Below, piece by piece: positions 18,473-27,956 of a stretch of 40,385 nt of DNA; within the stretch, counting starts at the first letter, position 1, and each line of letters begins with the position of its first letter. The translations under genes and the position numbers were made by a program. The DNA is from Alkalihalobacillus sp. YIM B00296 (GTDB lineage: Bacteria; Bacillota; Bacilli; Bacillales; Fictibacillaceae). The notes below the pieces were generated by a model that was not told where the DNA came from, ran no database searches, and saw only the letters and a list, made by a program, of their open reading frames with translations. The stretch lies in contig NZ_JAIBLJ010000033.1 in the NCBI RefSeq assembly GCF_020179385.1, positions 1-40,385 of the forward strand, given 5' to 3'.

Positions 18473-21190
18473 TTGGAAGATAAAAAGGTTATCCACATTA
18501 TTTCACATACCCACTGGGATAGGGAATGGTACCTACCATATGAGAAGCACCATGTCCTTTTAACGAAGCTGATGGATAGGCTGCTGGAAACATTGGAAAG
18601 CAATCCTGATTTTAAAAGCTTTCATCTTGATGGACAAACAATCATTTTAGATGATTATTTACAAATTTACCCTGATATGAGAGAAAAGCTTCAAACGTTC
18701 GTCAGAGAGGGAAGACTTCATATCGGTCCTTGGTATATTTTGCAGGATGAATTTTTGACAAGTAGTGAAGCTAACATCCGTAATCTTCAATATGGAATGA
18801 AAGATGCAGCGCGATGGGGAGGCGTTGCAAAGATAGGCTATTTTCCGGATTCATTTGGAAATATTGGCCAGGCTCCACAAATCTTAAGCCAGGCTGGAAT
18901 TAACAATACTGTCTTTGGAAGAGGTGTGAAACCAACTGGATTTAATAATGCCGTCAGTGAAGCAGAAAATTTTGAATCACCATATTCAGAAATGCTCTGG
19001 CGCTCCCCAGATGGGTCATCTGTTCTCGGTATTTTATTTGCCAATTGGTACTGTAATGGAAATGAAGTTCCAACAAATGAAATAGAAGCACAGAAATATT
19101 GGGACCACCATATTGCATCCTTAGAAAAATATGCTGCAACTCCCCATATGCTTATGTTGAATGGCTGTGACCATCAACCAATACAAACCGATTTACCAGA
19201 AGCGATTCGAACGGCTGAAAAGCTATATCCGAATATCGAATTTGTTCATTCAAATTTTAATGATTATGTGGGCAAACTTGCAGCAACACTACCAGAAAAT
19301 TTAATAGTAATTGATGGAGAGCTACGAAGTCAGCAAACGGACGGATGGGGAACTCTCGTTAATACAGCATCAGCACGCGTATATATTAAACAAATGAATC
19401 AATTTAATCAGGCACTCCTTGAGAAAGTGGCAGAACCTTTGTCTGTATTCGCATACTTACAAGGAGAAGATTACCAGCATCACTTAATTGAATACGCATG
19501 GAAGACATTAATGCAAAATCACCCGCATGACAGTATTTGCGGCTGTAGTGTCGATGAGGTTCACCGTGGAATGGTTACACGATTCGAGAAGAGTAAACAT
19601 GTAGCTGAGATGATAATTGATGAAAGTCTCAAGTCCATTTCCGAAAAAATTAATACAACTAGTTTTGAAAAATGGGGTGATGATGCCCTTCCATTTACTG
19701 TATATAATACGACTGGATGGGATCGTACCGGAGTCGTTTCGATTACACTTGATGTAAGAAGGGATTACTTCGCAGCAGGAGTAAACAAACAAGCGCTTAA
19801 AGAATTTCCATTAGGGGAAAGGACATTAGTTGATGATACAGGCACTGAATATCATTATAAAGCGGAAGATTTAGGAATATTTTTTGATTATGATCTGCCA
19901 GAAGAGAAATTCCGTCAACCGTACATGGCTAGAAGGGTTTGCCTTACATTTGAAGCAGAAAAAGTTCCTGCACTAGGGTATAAGACATACGCATGGATTT
20001 CAGCTGCTAAACATAAGGATCCTAGTTCCTTGATCGTTAATGAAAATGAAATGGAAAATAAATTTGTAAACGTAAAAATTAATGAAAATGGTTCCTTAAC
20101 TGTGACTGATAAAGCAAATAGACGTACTTTTGAAGAATTATGTGTGTATGAAGATACAGGAGATATTGGAAACGAATATATGTATAAGCAGCCAAATAAT
20201 GAACAAGCACTTACAACAAAAGATTTAATTGCAAAGGTAAACATTATTGAAGATACACCATTTAAGGCTGCATATGAGATTGTTCATAAATGGGAAATCC
20301 CTAAAAGCGCATCAGATTTACTGGAAAAAGAGCAAAAGGAGCTTGTCTGGTTTACTGGCAGAACGTCTGCACGCGTGGAGGAAATGGTTCCGTTCATAAT
20401 AAAAACAGTCGTAACGTTAGAAAAGAACAGTAAAGGTATAAGTGTGAAAACATCTTACAATAACCAAGCGAAAGATCACCGCCTCAGGGCATTATTTCCG
20501 ACGGATATTCAAACAGACGTACATTATGCTGATTCAATCTTTGAAATAGCAAAACGTCTCAACGAGCCTTCACAGGAATGGACCAACCCAGATCATTCAC
20601 AGCATCAACAAGCATTTGTAGATGTGAGTAATGATATCGCAGGCTTAACGATTGCAAATCTTGGATTAAATGAGTATGAAATCATCCGTGATGGGCGGAA
20701 TACGATTGCGGTAACCTTGCTGCGTTCTGTAGGTGAGCTTGGTGATTGGGGCTACTTCGCGACACCTGAGGCACAGTGTTTAGGAGAGCATTCTGTTTCA
20801 TTTCGTATTTATCCACATGATGGAAAAGCTGGTGCAACGAAAGCATATCAGGATGCATATCAATACCAGGTACCGTGGTCATTGAAACAGACAGGTCTTC
20901 ATGATGGGAAGTTGCCACCTGTGCATTCATTTCTCCAGTGGGAATCTTCAAATCTAGCTTTTTCTTCTATGAAAGTATCTGAACAGTCTGGTGATGTCAT
21001 GGTGCGCTGGTTTAATATGGCTGATGAAAGCGATACTCTTTTAGTCAAGTCTTCAGAAACTTTTCATGCTTATATAAGTAATGTGATCGAAGAGAAGGGA
21101 AAATCATTACATGAGGATGAAAATAAAACTTTTCATGTCCCAGTTCGTAAGCATGAAATCGTTACAGTTGGATTTAAAAAAATGAATTAG
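18473..21190 (+). CDS. GH38 alpha-mannosidase (short, MngB-like type)
   Basis: A second GH38 enzyme of 905 residues, distinct from the first because its catalytic domain starts at the very N-terminus (ISHTHWDREWYLPYE), as in MngB-like bacterial enzymes. Zinc ligands are His14 and Asp16, the nucleophile is Asp126 in GYFPDSFGN, and His352 lies in NHPHDSICGCS. It starts at TTG 18473, six bases behind GGAGG. Having two different GH38 enzymes in one operon suggests division of labour on different mannose linkages. It is cytoplasmic. The GH125 gene follows after 87 bp, and no terminator is visible between them. Confidence 0.93.
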   Translation: MEDKKVIHIISHTHWDREWYLPYEKHHVLLTKLMDRLLETLESNPDFKSFHLDGQTIILDDYLQIYPDMREKLQTFVREGRLHIGPWYILQDEFLTSSEANIRNLQYGMKDAARWGGVAKIGYFPDSFGNIGQAPQILSQAGINNTVFGRGVKPTGFNNAVSEAENFESPYSEMLWRSPDGSSVLGILFANWYCNGNEVPTNEIEAQKYWDHHIASLEKYAATPHMLMLNGCDHQPIQTDLPEAIRTAEKLYPNIEFVHSNFNDYVGKLAATLPENLIVIDGELRSQQTDGWGTLVNTASARVYIKQMNQFNQALLEKVAEPLSVFAYLQGEDYQHHLIEYAWKTLMQNHPHDSICGCSVDEVHRGMVTRFEKSKHVAEMIIDESLKSISEKINTTSFEKWGDDALPFTVYNTTGWDRTGVVSITLDVRRDYFAAGVNKQALKEFPLGERTLVDDTGTEYHYKAEDLGIFFDYDLPEEKFRQPYMARRVCLTFEAEKVPALGYKTYAWISAAKHKDPSSLIVNENEMENKFVNVKINENGSLTVTDKANRRTFEELCVYEDTGDIGNEYMYKQPNNEQALTTKDLIAKVNIIEDTPFKAAYEIVHKWEIPKSASDLLEKEQKELVWFTGRTSARVEEMVPFIIKTVVTLEKNSKGISVKTSYNNQAKDHRLRALFPTDIQTDVHYADSIFEIAKRLNEPSQEWTNPDHSQHQQAFVDVSNDIAGLTIANLGLNEYEIIRDGRNTIAVTLLRSVGELGDWGYFATPEAQCLGEHSVSFRIYPHDGKAGATKAYQDAYQYQVPWSLKQTGLHDGKLPPVHSFLQWESSNLAFSSMKVSEQSGDVMVRWFNMADESDTLLVKSSETFHAYISNVIEEKGKSLHEDENKTFHVPVRKHEIVTVGFKKMN

Positions 21191-21277
21191 CAAAAAATAA
21201 AAAGTGTAATTTGTGATACAGAAGTAACTTTTTAAATCTGCCATTACTATAGATTATAAAAAAGGAAGTTGGTATTT

Positions 21278-22582
21278 ATGCAAGAACAATTACCACGATC
21301 AATGAAAGCAATAATAGATGAAGTGAAAACATGCTTCGCTCATGATCAAAAAGTACAATCGATTTTTGAAAACTGTTTTTCCAATACTTATGAAACAACT
21401 ATTCGACCTCAAGCTGATGGAACGACGTTTGTGATTACGGGTGACATTCCCGCAATGTGGCTGCGAGATTCGGCTGCACAGGTTCGCCCTTATTTAATCC
21501 TTGCTGAGTATGATGAGAAACTAGCCGACATGATTGAAGGAATAATAAAAAAACAATTTTCCTTCATAATACATGATCCATATGCAAATGCGTTTAACGA
21601 AGAAGCAAATGGAAACCGATATCATGATGATAAGACGGAGATGACACCTCTTATATGGGAACGTAAATATGAAATCGATTCACTTTGCTATCCAATTCAG
21701 CTGTCGTATTTATTTTGGAAATCAACTGGAAGAACATCTCATTTTAATGAAATGTTCCGGGAAGCTGTTGCAAAAATAATTGAAACCTGGAAGACGGAGC
21801 AAAACCATGAAGTCAACTCCAACTACTTGTTTGAAAGGGATAACTGCCCTGCGCAGGATACATTATCACATGAAGGAAAGGGGGCTCCTGTTGGCTACAC
21901 AGGAATGACCTGGAGTGGTTTCCGTCCTAGTGATGACGCTTGTCAGTATGGCTACTTAATCCCTGCCAATATGTTTGCTGTCGTTGTTATGAAACAATTA
22001 AAGGAAATTGCTGAAAAAGTCCTTGATGATAAAAATCTTGCAAAAACAGCTTTTGAATTGGCAAATGAAATTGATCAGGGAATTCAAAATTTTGGTAAGG
22101 TAGAACATCCAATCTATGGAACAATTTATGCCTACGAGACAGATGGACTTGGAAATTACAACCTAATGGATGATGCAAATGTGCCAAGTCTTCTCGCGCT
22201 TCCTTATTTAGGGTATTGCGATGTGGAGGATCAAGTTTATCAAAACACAAGAAAATTCATTTTAAGCTCTGAAAACCCTTATTATTATCAAGGGAAGGTG
22301 GCGAAAGGGATTGGCAGTCCACATACACCTGAGCAGTATATTTGGCATATTGCTCTTGCGATTCAGGGGATGACAGCATTAACAAGTGAGGAGAAAGAAG
22401 AAATTCATGATCTGTTTAAAAACACCGATGCAAATACACACTTTATGCACGAAGGATTTCATGTTGATGAACCTGAAAAATTTACAAGACCTTGGTTTTC
22501 ATGGGCTAATTCGATGTTTAGTGAATTTTTATTAAATCAATGTAATCTGTTTGTGAAAGGCAGTCCATTAGGAAATAGGTAA
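21278..22582 (+). CDS. GH125 exo-alpha-1,6-mannosidase
   Basis: An inverting exo-alpha-1,6-mannosidase of 434 residues with an (alpha/alpha)6 barrel. The family hallmark GDIPAMWLRDSAAQVRPYL lies at about residues 54-72. RPSDDACQYGY contains Asp219 and Asp220, the region of the general acid in characterised members. Glu416 in WANSMFSEFLL is a good candidate for the base. I chose ATG 21278 because AAAGGAAG precedes it by nine bases; an in-frame TTG at 21269 directly follows that box. GH125 enzymes in Clostridium and Streptococcus cooperate with GH38 in taking apart N-glycan mannose, which matches the two neighbours here. Confidence 0.92.
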   Translation: MQEQLPRSMKAIIDEVKTCFAHDQKVQSIFENCFSNTYETTIRPQADGTTFVITGDIPAMWLRDSAAQVRPYLILAEYDEKLADMIEGIIKKQFSFIIHDPYANAFNEEANGNRYHDDKTEMTPLIWERKYEIDSLCYPIQLSYLFWKSTGRTSHFNEMFREAVAKIIETWKTEQNHEVNSNYLFERDNCPAQDTLSHEGKGAPVGYTGMTWSGFRPSDDACQYGYLIPANMFAVVVMKQLKEIAEKVLDDKNLAKTAFELANEIDQGIQNFGKVEHPIYGTIYAYETDGLGNYNLMDDANVPSLLALPYLGYCDVEDQVYQNTRKFILSSENPYYYQGKVAKGIGSPHTPEQYIWHIALAIQGMTALTSEEKEEIHDLFKNTDANTHFMHEGFHVDEPEKFTRPWFSWANSMFSEFLLNQCNLFVKGSPLGNR

Positions 22583-22988
22583 AGGTAGTTTCCGTAAAAA
22601 TTGTTGTATTGCAATTAAACTTTCATTGAAAGTTATGATTGGATCTGAAGAACAATGGCCATTAATCTTCACAAGTATTTTGGAACAAATCTAATATAAA
22701 CCACCATTCAAAGTTTATATAAATTGTCTCAAAAAGAAATATAAAACGACAACAACAAGCTAGTGGGAAATAAGAAGCTGTGGCGGAAGATAAAATGCCT
22801 GACATGATAGTGACATCATGGAACAACTGGGATAAAGAGTCTTTTGAAAGATTTATCACTATGCCACCTAATTCTTTCGGATATGATGAAAAATTAGAAG
22901 AGCTCGATGAGTTAAATCGAACAATCGAAATAATAACGAACAATCTATCGAATAGACAGTAAACCTACTAAATTAGAGGTGATGTGAG
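22583..22988. other. Gap between GH125 and isomerase genes
   Basis: About 400 bases. It holds the doubtful ORF at 22780-22962 and the ribosome site of the next gene (AGAGGTGAT). I see no terminator with a U-run and no clear promoter. A short palindrome occurs near 22618-22634. Confidence 0.4.
22780..22962 (+). CDS. Unidentified ORF, possibly a C-terminal gene remnant
   Basis: A GTG-started ORF of 60 residues with ordinary, charged protein-like composition (DMIVTSWNNWDKESFERF, then FGYDEKLEELDELNRTIEII). The segment upstream in the same frame also reads partly like protein, but a stop lies nearby, and no ribosome site precedes the GTG. It may be the tail of a decayed gene in this locus. I do not recognise the family. 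Confidence 0.25.
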   Translation: MAEDKMPDMIVTSWNNWDKESFERFITMPPNSFGYDEKLEELDELNRTIEIITNNLSNRQ

Positions 22989-23857
22989 ATGAAATTAGGA
23001 TTAAGTACGTATAGTTTGTTAGATCAATTCAAGCTGACAAAATGGATGTTTTAGATGTTATTGAATGGATTGCTGATAATGGTGGAGAGCATATGGAAAT
23101 TGTTCCTTATGGATTTACTTTAGTAGATAACTTGGAACTTGCAGATAAAGTACGAGAAAAAGCAAAAGAAGTTGGCATTGAACTATCAAACTATTCAATG
23201 CCTGCAGATTTTGTCCAGGATACTGAGGAGGAATTTGAGGCAGAGGTTGCACGCCTGAAAGAACATGTAGATCTTTTAGACCGTATGGGTATCAAACATA
23301 TGCGTCATGATGTGACTGCGTTTACATTACCACCTGAAAAAACAACAATTGAATACTTTGAAAAAAGCCTACCTCAAATCATTGAAGGAAGCCGCCGCAT
23401 TGCTGATTATGCAGCAAAGTTCGGGATAACAACGACAATTGAAAACCATGGTGTTGCTGTACAGCATGATCGTGTCCAACGCGTTCTCCAAGCAGTAGAC
23501 AGACCTAACTTTAAAACAACATTGGATGTAGGAAATTTCATGTGTGTTGATGAAAACTCTATTATAGGTGTAAAGAAGAACTTACCATATGCATCTCTTG
23601 TTCATTTTAAAGACTTTTATTTCCGTCCTTACTACGAAGATCCTGGTGCAGGAAAATGGTTTAAAACGTCTAACGGTAACTTTTTAAGAGGTGCAATTGT
23701 TGGACAAGGTGATATTGAAATAAGAGAAATTGTTAAACTGATTAAAGATTCGGGTTATGGAGGTTATATAACATTGGAATTTGAAGGAATGGAAGAATGC
23801 AGAGAAGCTTGTAAAATTGGAATGGAAAATCTAAGACGATTCTGGGAGGAAGCTTAA
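22989..23857 (+). pseudogene. Sugar phosphate isomerase/epimerase, frameshifted near codon 13
   Basis: A xylose-isomerase-like TIM-barrel protein (IolE/AP-endonuclease-2 family), paralogous to the gene at 25668. The real start is ATG 22989 behind AGAGGTGAT and gives MKLGLSTYSLLD. After that the frame breaks at about 23024, where one base is missing: restoring a G gives DAIQADKMDVLDVIEW, the counterpart of the intact paralogue. Without it the frame stops at once. The rest (from ATG 23042, 271 residues) is undamaged and keeps the metal-site motifs TIENHGVAV, TTLDVGNF, LVHFKDF and ITLEFEG. It could still be translated from 23042 without its first beta strand, but probably would not fold. A sequencing error is possible because the remainder is so clean. 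Confidence 0.8.
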
Positions 23858-23923
23858 TTCTAAAAAGTAATTTTATTAGATCAAGATATTCATAGAACCA
23901 ATGAATTAGAAAGGAGTGAAAAT

Positions 23924-25300
23924 ATGATGACAGAATCGAAAGATCAGGAAGTAAATCATGGTGTCCATAATTATAGTGCAGAAGAGAAATGGTTTAAACC
24001 AAAAGATCCATTGATATTGGAACGTTTGGAATGGTTTAAGGATCAAAAACTAGCTTTAATGATGCACTGGGGGCCTTATTCTCAGCTTGGTGTTGTGGAA
24101 TCATGGGCTTTAAGTGATAAAGATGCCGATTGGTCTCGCACAGATATTGACTGGGAAGATGATGGCGAGGAATTCAAGCGACAATATTTTAATCTAAATA
24201 AAACCTTTAACCCCGTTCGATTTCAACCAGAAGTTTGGGCTGACCTAGCTGCAGAAGGTGGTTTTAAATATTTAATTTTTACGACGAAACATCATGATGG
24301 CTTTAGTATGTGGGACACGAAAGAGACGGATTATCGTATTACTTCTTCAGATTGTCCTTTTCACAGTCATAAGTATGCTGATATATGTAAGCATGTTTTT
24401 GATGCTTTTCGTGAAAAGGGCTTGAGTATTGCAACATATTTTTCTAAGGCAGATTGGCATACACCTTACTATTGGGCTCCTGGCATGGCTCGGAGCAAGG
24501 AGATGTGGCGCGGACCCTCTTATGATCCAGATGAATATCCATGGTTGTGGGAAAAGTTTGTGGCCTTTACACATAATCAGATTATGGAACTAATGTCCAA
24601 ATACGGTCGAATTGACGTACTGTGGTTAGATGCAGGCTGGGTTGGTAAAGGAAAGCAGGATATTCGCCTTGGAGAAGTGGTGGAAAGAACACGTGAAATA
24701 CAGCCTTGGTTAATTACAGCTGACCGTACTATAGGAGGGGAGTTTGAAAACTACATTACCCCTGAACAGACAATACCTGACGGTCCGATGAATGTGCCAT
24801 GGGAAAGCTGTATCACAATAGGAACCTCTTTTTCTTTTAAATATGAAGATAAGTATAAGTCTACACGAGAAATTGTACACACGTTGATTGAAATCATATC
24901 TAAAGGTGGAAATCTTGCTCTGAATGTGCCACCACAACCTGATGGACGCTTACCTGAGGGAGCAATGAAAAGGATGAGGGAGCTTGGAGCTTGGTTGAAA
25001 GTTAACGGTGAAGCCGTGTATGGAACACGCATTTGTGGACCTTATTTCAAAGACGATTTTGCTTTTACAAGAAAGGGTGAAACAGCTTACTGCTTCCGAT
25101 TATATCAAAGCAAAGATGATCGTTATAAGGATGAATATGTTTACATTCCTTATACTGAAAAGGTATGTCGTATAGATATGCTTGGCGGTGAAGAATATCT
25201 TGAATTTAATCAGATGGAAGGAGGAGTTTCTGTAAAAATGCCAAAAATGGCGGAAAAGGAAGGTAATACTCCGATCGCTCATGTATTTAGGCTAACATAA
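23924..25300 (+). CDS. GH29 alpha-L-fucosidase
   Basis: A retaining exo-alpha-L-fucosidase of 458 residues without a signal peptide. The barrel carries LALMMHWGPYSQLG, FTTKHHDGFSMWDTKETDY and the nucleophile motif IDVLWLDAGW (Asp236). A short beta domain follows after residue 370. It starts at ATG 23924, eight bases after AAAGGAG. It sits between two paralogous isomerase genes. Together with the alpha-mannosidases it suggests removal of fucose from fucosylated mannose-containing glycans. No fucose isomerase, kinase or aldolase is present in the window, so released fucose would be handled elsewhere or by the oxidoreductase/isomerase set. Confidence 0.92.
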   Translation: MMTESKDQEVNHGVHNYSAEEKWFKPKDPLILERLEWFKDQKLALMMHWGPYSQLGVVESWALSDKDADWSRTDIDWEDDGEEFKRQYFNLNKTFNPVRFQPEVWADLAAEGGFKYLIFTTKHHDGFSMWDTKETDYRITSSDCPFHSHKYADICKHVFDAFREKGLSIATYFSKADWHTPYYWAPGMARSKEMWRGPSYDPDEYPWLWEKFVAFTHNQIMELMSKYGRIDVLWLDAGWVGKGKQDIRLGEVVERTREIQPWLITADRTIGGEFENYITPEQTIPDGPMNVPWESCITIGTSFSFKYEDKYKSTREIVHTLIEIISKGGNLALNVPPQPDGRLPEGAMKRMRELGAWLKVNGEAVYGTRICGPYFKDDFAFTRKGETAYCFRLYQSKDDRYKDEYVYIPYTEKVCRIDMLGGEEYLEFNQMEGGVSVKMPKMAEKEGNTPIAHVFRLT

Positions 25301-25322
25301 TTAGTCATCGTTTCAACAAGGC

Positions 25323-25613
25323 AAAATTGACACAGTCATCATTTATTCTGAAGACGTGAATCATAAAGGTTAAGTGTTGAAAGCTGCAAGCTATAAAAAA
25401 CAAATTTTGTGTGAAAAACCGATTGGTACTGAGGTCGAAGATGCTAAGCAATGATTAATGCTTGCGAGGAACGATGAGGGATTGGTCAATGATTTTATTG
25501 CATGTGTTAAGTCAAAGAGTAAACCGTCAATAACCGGAAATGACGGCCTCAGAATGTTGGAAGTTGTGAAAGCTGCCTATCCATCTAGCGAATTAAAAGA
25601 ACTGTTCTTTTAA
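25323..25613 (+). pseudogene. Gfo/Idh/MocA oxidoreductase remnant with internal deletion
   Basis: Translation gives a Gfo/Idh segment with the cofactor-domain motif KKQILCEKPIGTEVEDAK, with an internal stop just before it, then MINACEE in another frame. It then jumps to a C-terminal segment (LVNDFIACVKSKSKP, ITGNDGLRMLEVVKAAY) ending at TAA 25611-25613. Roughly 170 codons between these parts, and the start of the gene, are missing. It therefore fills the gap between the fucosidase and the second isomerase and marks the loss of a third oxidoreductase from this locus. Confidence 0.8.
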
Positions 25614-25667
25614 TTCGTAATGAGAATGACTAGTCAGTGTGTAATTTAGGTGAATGGAGGTCTATTA

Positions 25668-26534
25668 ATGAAGCTTGGTATGAGTTCCTACAGTTTAGTA
25701 GGAGCAATAAACTCTGGGGAAATGACGATTTTGGATGCTATTCAATGGACGGCTGATCAGGGTGGCGAGCATATTGAGCTTGTTCCAATGGGTTTTAGCT
25801 TGACGGATAACCCAAGGTTAATAGAACAGATTCTTCAAAAAGCAGAAGAAGCAAGTATTGAAATTTCAAACTATGCGATTGGTGCTGACTTCCTGAAAGG
25901 TAATAAGGAAGTAGTTGAACAAGAAATTGTTAGAGTAAAGAAAGAAGTTGATATTGCAAATCAATTAGGTGTAAAGCTGATGAGACATGATGTAGCCTTT
26001 AAGCCCGCTCAAGAGGCTACCATTAAACAATTTGAACTGGATTTACCAAGATTAACAGAAGCTTGCCAAAGAATAGCTGATTATGCAGCGCAATATGGCA
26101 TTGTGACAAGTGTGGAAAATCACGGTTTCTATGTTCAGGCAAGTGATAGGATTCAGCGGTTAATCGAGAATGTAGACAGACTTAATTTTAAAACGACACT
26201 TGATACAGGAAATTTCCTCTGTGTTGACGAAGATCCAGTTGCAGCCGTGAAGAAAAATATTGCCTATGCATCAATGGTTCATACGAAAGACTTTTACTAT
26301 CGCCCTGCTTCTTCTTATCATCCAGGTGAAGGCTGGTTCCAAACTGCTTCAGGTAATTATTTAAGAGGAGCAATTACCGGTCATGGTGATATTCATTTAT
26401 ATGATGTTCTAAACGTTATTAAACAATCTGGTTATGATGGGTACATCTCCATCGAATTTGAAGGCATAGAGGAGTGTAAACGAGCCTCAAAGATAGGCTT
26501 AGATAACGTCAAGAGAATTTGGGAGAAACTTTAA
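25668..26534 (+). CDS. Sugar phosphate isomerase/epimerase (xylose-isomerase-like TIM barrel)
   Basis: 288 residues, IolE/AP-endonuclease-2 superfamily. Likely metal-site motifs are SVENHGFYV (Glu), TTLDTGNFLCV (Asp), MVHTKDFYY (His) and ISIEFEG (Glu). It is closely related to the broken gene at 22989, so the two arose by duplication around the fucosidase. Members of this superfamily act as isomerases, epimerases, dehydratases or, next to Gfo/Idh enzymes, as lyases on 3-keto-glycosides. The immediate neighbour downstream is a Gfo/Idh gene (20 bp), which favours the last type of coupling, but the substrate is unknown. It starts at ATG 25668, seven bases after GGAGG. Confidence 0.85.
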   Translation: MKLGMSSYSLVGAINSGEMTILDAIQWTADQGGEHIELVPMGFSLTDNPRLIEQILQKAEEASIEISNYAIGADFLKGNKEVVEQEIVRVKKEVDIANQLGVKLMRHDVAFKPAQEATIKQFELDLPRLTEACQRIADYAAQYGIVTSVENHGFYVQASDRIQRLIENVDRLNFKTTLDTGNFLCVDEDPVAAVKKNIAYASMVHTKDFYYRPASSYHPGEGWFQTASGNYLRGAITGHGDIHLYDVLNVIKQSGYDGYISIEFEGIEECKRASKIGLDNVKRIWEKL

Positions 26535-26554
26535 AACCAAAAGGAGCTAAGAAA

Positions 26555-27613
26555 ATGGGGAAAATAAAAGTAGGTGTAATTGGAGCAGGCTCTATTTCTG
26601 AAATGCATTTTGAATCCTATAATAATAATAACGATGTAGAAATCTATGCTGTTTGTGATATAAATGAACAAAGAGCACATGAAAAAGCAGAAAAATATGG
26701 TGCTAAAAAACATTATAAAAACTATCAAGAATTACTAGCAGATTCAGAGATTGAAGCAGTCAGTATTTGTACATGGAATAATACTCATGCTGAAATTACT
26801 ATAGCCTCTTTAGAAGCAGGTAAACATGTACTAGTAGAAAAACCATTAACAACAACAGTGGAGAAGGCAAAACAAATTGAAAAGACCGTAAACAAAAGCG
26901 GTAAAATACTCCTAGTAGGTTTTGTTAAAAGATTCGCTAGTAATACGCAAATTCTGAAAAAGTTTATTGATAATGGTGAATTAGGAGAAATCTATTATGC
27001 AAAAGCATCTAGTATTCGCAGATTGGGAAATCCAGGAGGCTGGTTTGCCGATATTGAGCGTTCTGGGGGAGGTCCGTTAATCGATATCGGGGTTCATGTT
27101 ATTGATCTATGTTGGTATCTAATGGGCAGGCCAAAAGTAAAATCTGTCACTGGTAATACTTATCATAAATTAGGGAATCGGTCGAATGTGGAAAACCTTT
27201 CTTTTTATAAGGCTGCTGACTATAACTCTAGCAAAAATAATGTAGAAGATTCCGCCAATGCACTTATTCGATTTGAAAATGGTGCTTCTCTGTTTGTGGA
27301 TACAAGCTTTACTCTCCATGCTAGAAAAGATGAAACCAGTATAAAGCTCTATGGTGAAAAAGGTGGGGCAGAAATTGAACCTTCACTAGAAATCGTTTCG
27401 GAAAAATTTAATACCATTCTAAATGTAACTCCTCAGGTTGATTCACCAACATTTAATTTTAACCAAGCATTCGAGTCTGAAGTCAGTCATTTTGTCGAGT
27501 GCGTTTTAGAAAACAAAGCACCTATTAGCCCAGTGGAAGATGGCGTTGAAATCATGAAAATATTGTGCGGTATTTATGAATCTAGTGAAAAAGGCATTGA
27601 GGTAACCTATTAA
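26555..27613 (+). CDS. Gfo/Idh/MocA family NAD(P)-dependent oxidoreductase
   Basis: 352 residues. The N-terminal Rossmann fold has VGVIGAGSISEMHFESY, then the hallmark HVLVEKPLTTTVEKAK (its EKP lysine belongs to the active site). The C-terminal alpha-beta domain contains GGWFADIERSGGGPLIDIGV with a DxGxHxxD-type signature. Such enzymes oxidise or reduce a sugar hydroxyl. The start is ATG 26555 behind AAGGAGC; an in-frame TTG at 26519 would overlap the isomerase and lacks a site. It is probably the redox partner of the isomerase/epimerase just upstream. A weak hairpin (27618-27646) follows the stop. Confidence 0.9.
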   Translation: MGKIKVGVIGAGSISEMHFESYNNNNDVEIYAVCDINEQRAHEKAEKYGAKKHYKNYQELLADSEIEAVSICTWNNTHAEITIASLEAGKHVLVEKPLTTTVEKAKQIEKTVNKSGKILLVGFVKRFASNTQILKKFIDNGELGEIYYAKASSIRRLGNPGGWFADIERSGGGPLIDIGVHVIDLCWYLMGRPKVKSVTGNTYHKLGNRSNVENLSFYKAADYNSSKNNVEDSANALIRFENGASLFVDTSFTLHARKDETSIKLYGEKGGAEIEPSLEIVSEKFNTILNVTPQVDSPTFNFNQAFESEVSHFVECVLENKAPISPVEDGVEIMKILCGIYESSEKGIEVTY

Positions 27614-27681
27614 ACAGAAAACGTAAAAATAGGAAAGAAACGTTTTTGCGAACCCTTAACTAAAAATTGCTTTTAGAAGAT

Positions 27682-27955
27682 AGGTTTGATTTGTTCATTC
27701 ATTGGGGGACTGTATGCTTTACCTGCTAGGCATGAATAGGTAATACTCGAGAGAAAATACCCCCTATGAACTATCAAAAATCAGGAAAAAATTCAACCCT
27801 GATTTATTCAATGCCAATAGGCGAATCAAGCTAAACATGCTGGAATGAAGTACGCGGTGTTAACCACTAAACATCATGAAGGCTTTGCTATGTAGGACTC
27901 ACAAAAACAGATTTTAAAGTAACCAATTCAGCTTACGGTAAAGGTGTTGTTAGGA
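27682..27955 (+). pseudogene. Second GH29 alpha-fucosidase, 5' remnant
   Basis: Stitched across frames, this reads DRFDLFIHWG, GLYALPARHE, then FNPDLFNAN, KYAVLTTKHHEGFAM and DFKVTNSAYGK. These are the early conserved blocks of GH29. There are at least two frameshifts and stops (after HE, and where Trp is expected after FAM), and the gene ends abruptly at about 27955, where composition changes. It differs from the intact fucosidase at 23924, so it is not a simple duplicate. Confidence 0.85.
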
Positions 27956-27956
27956 C

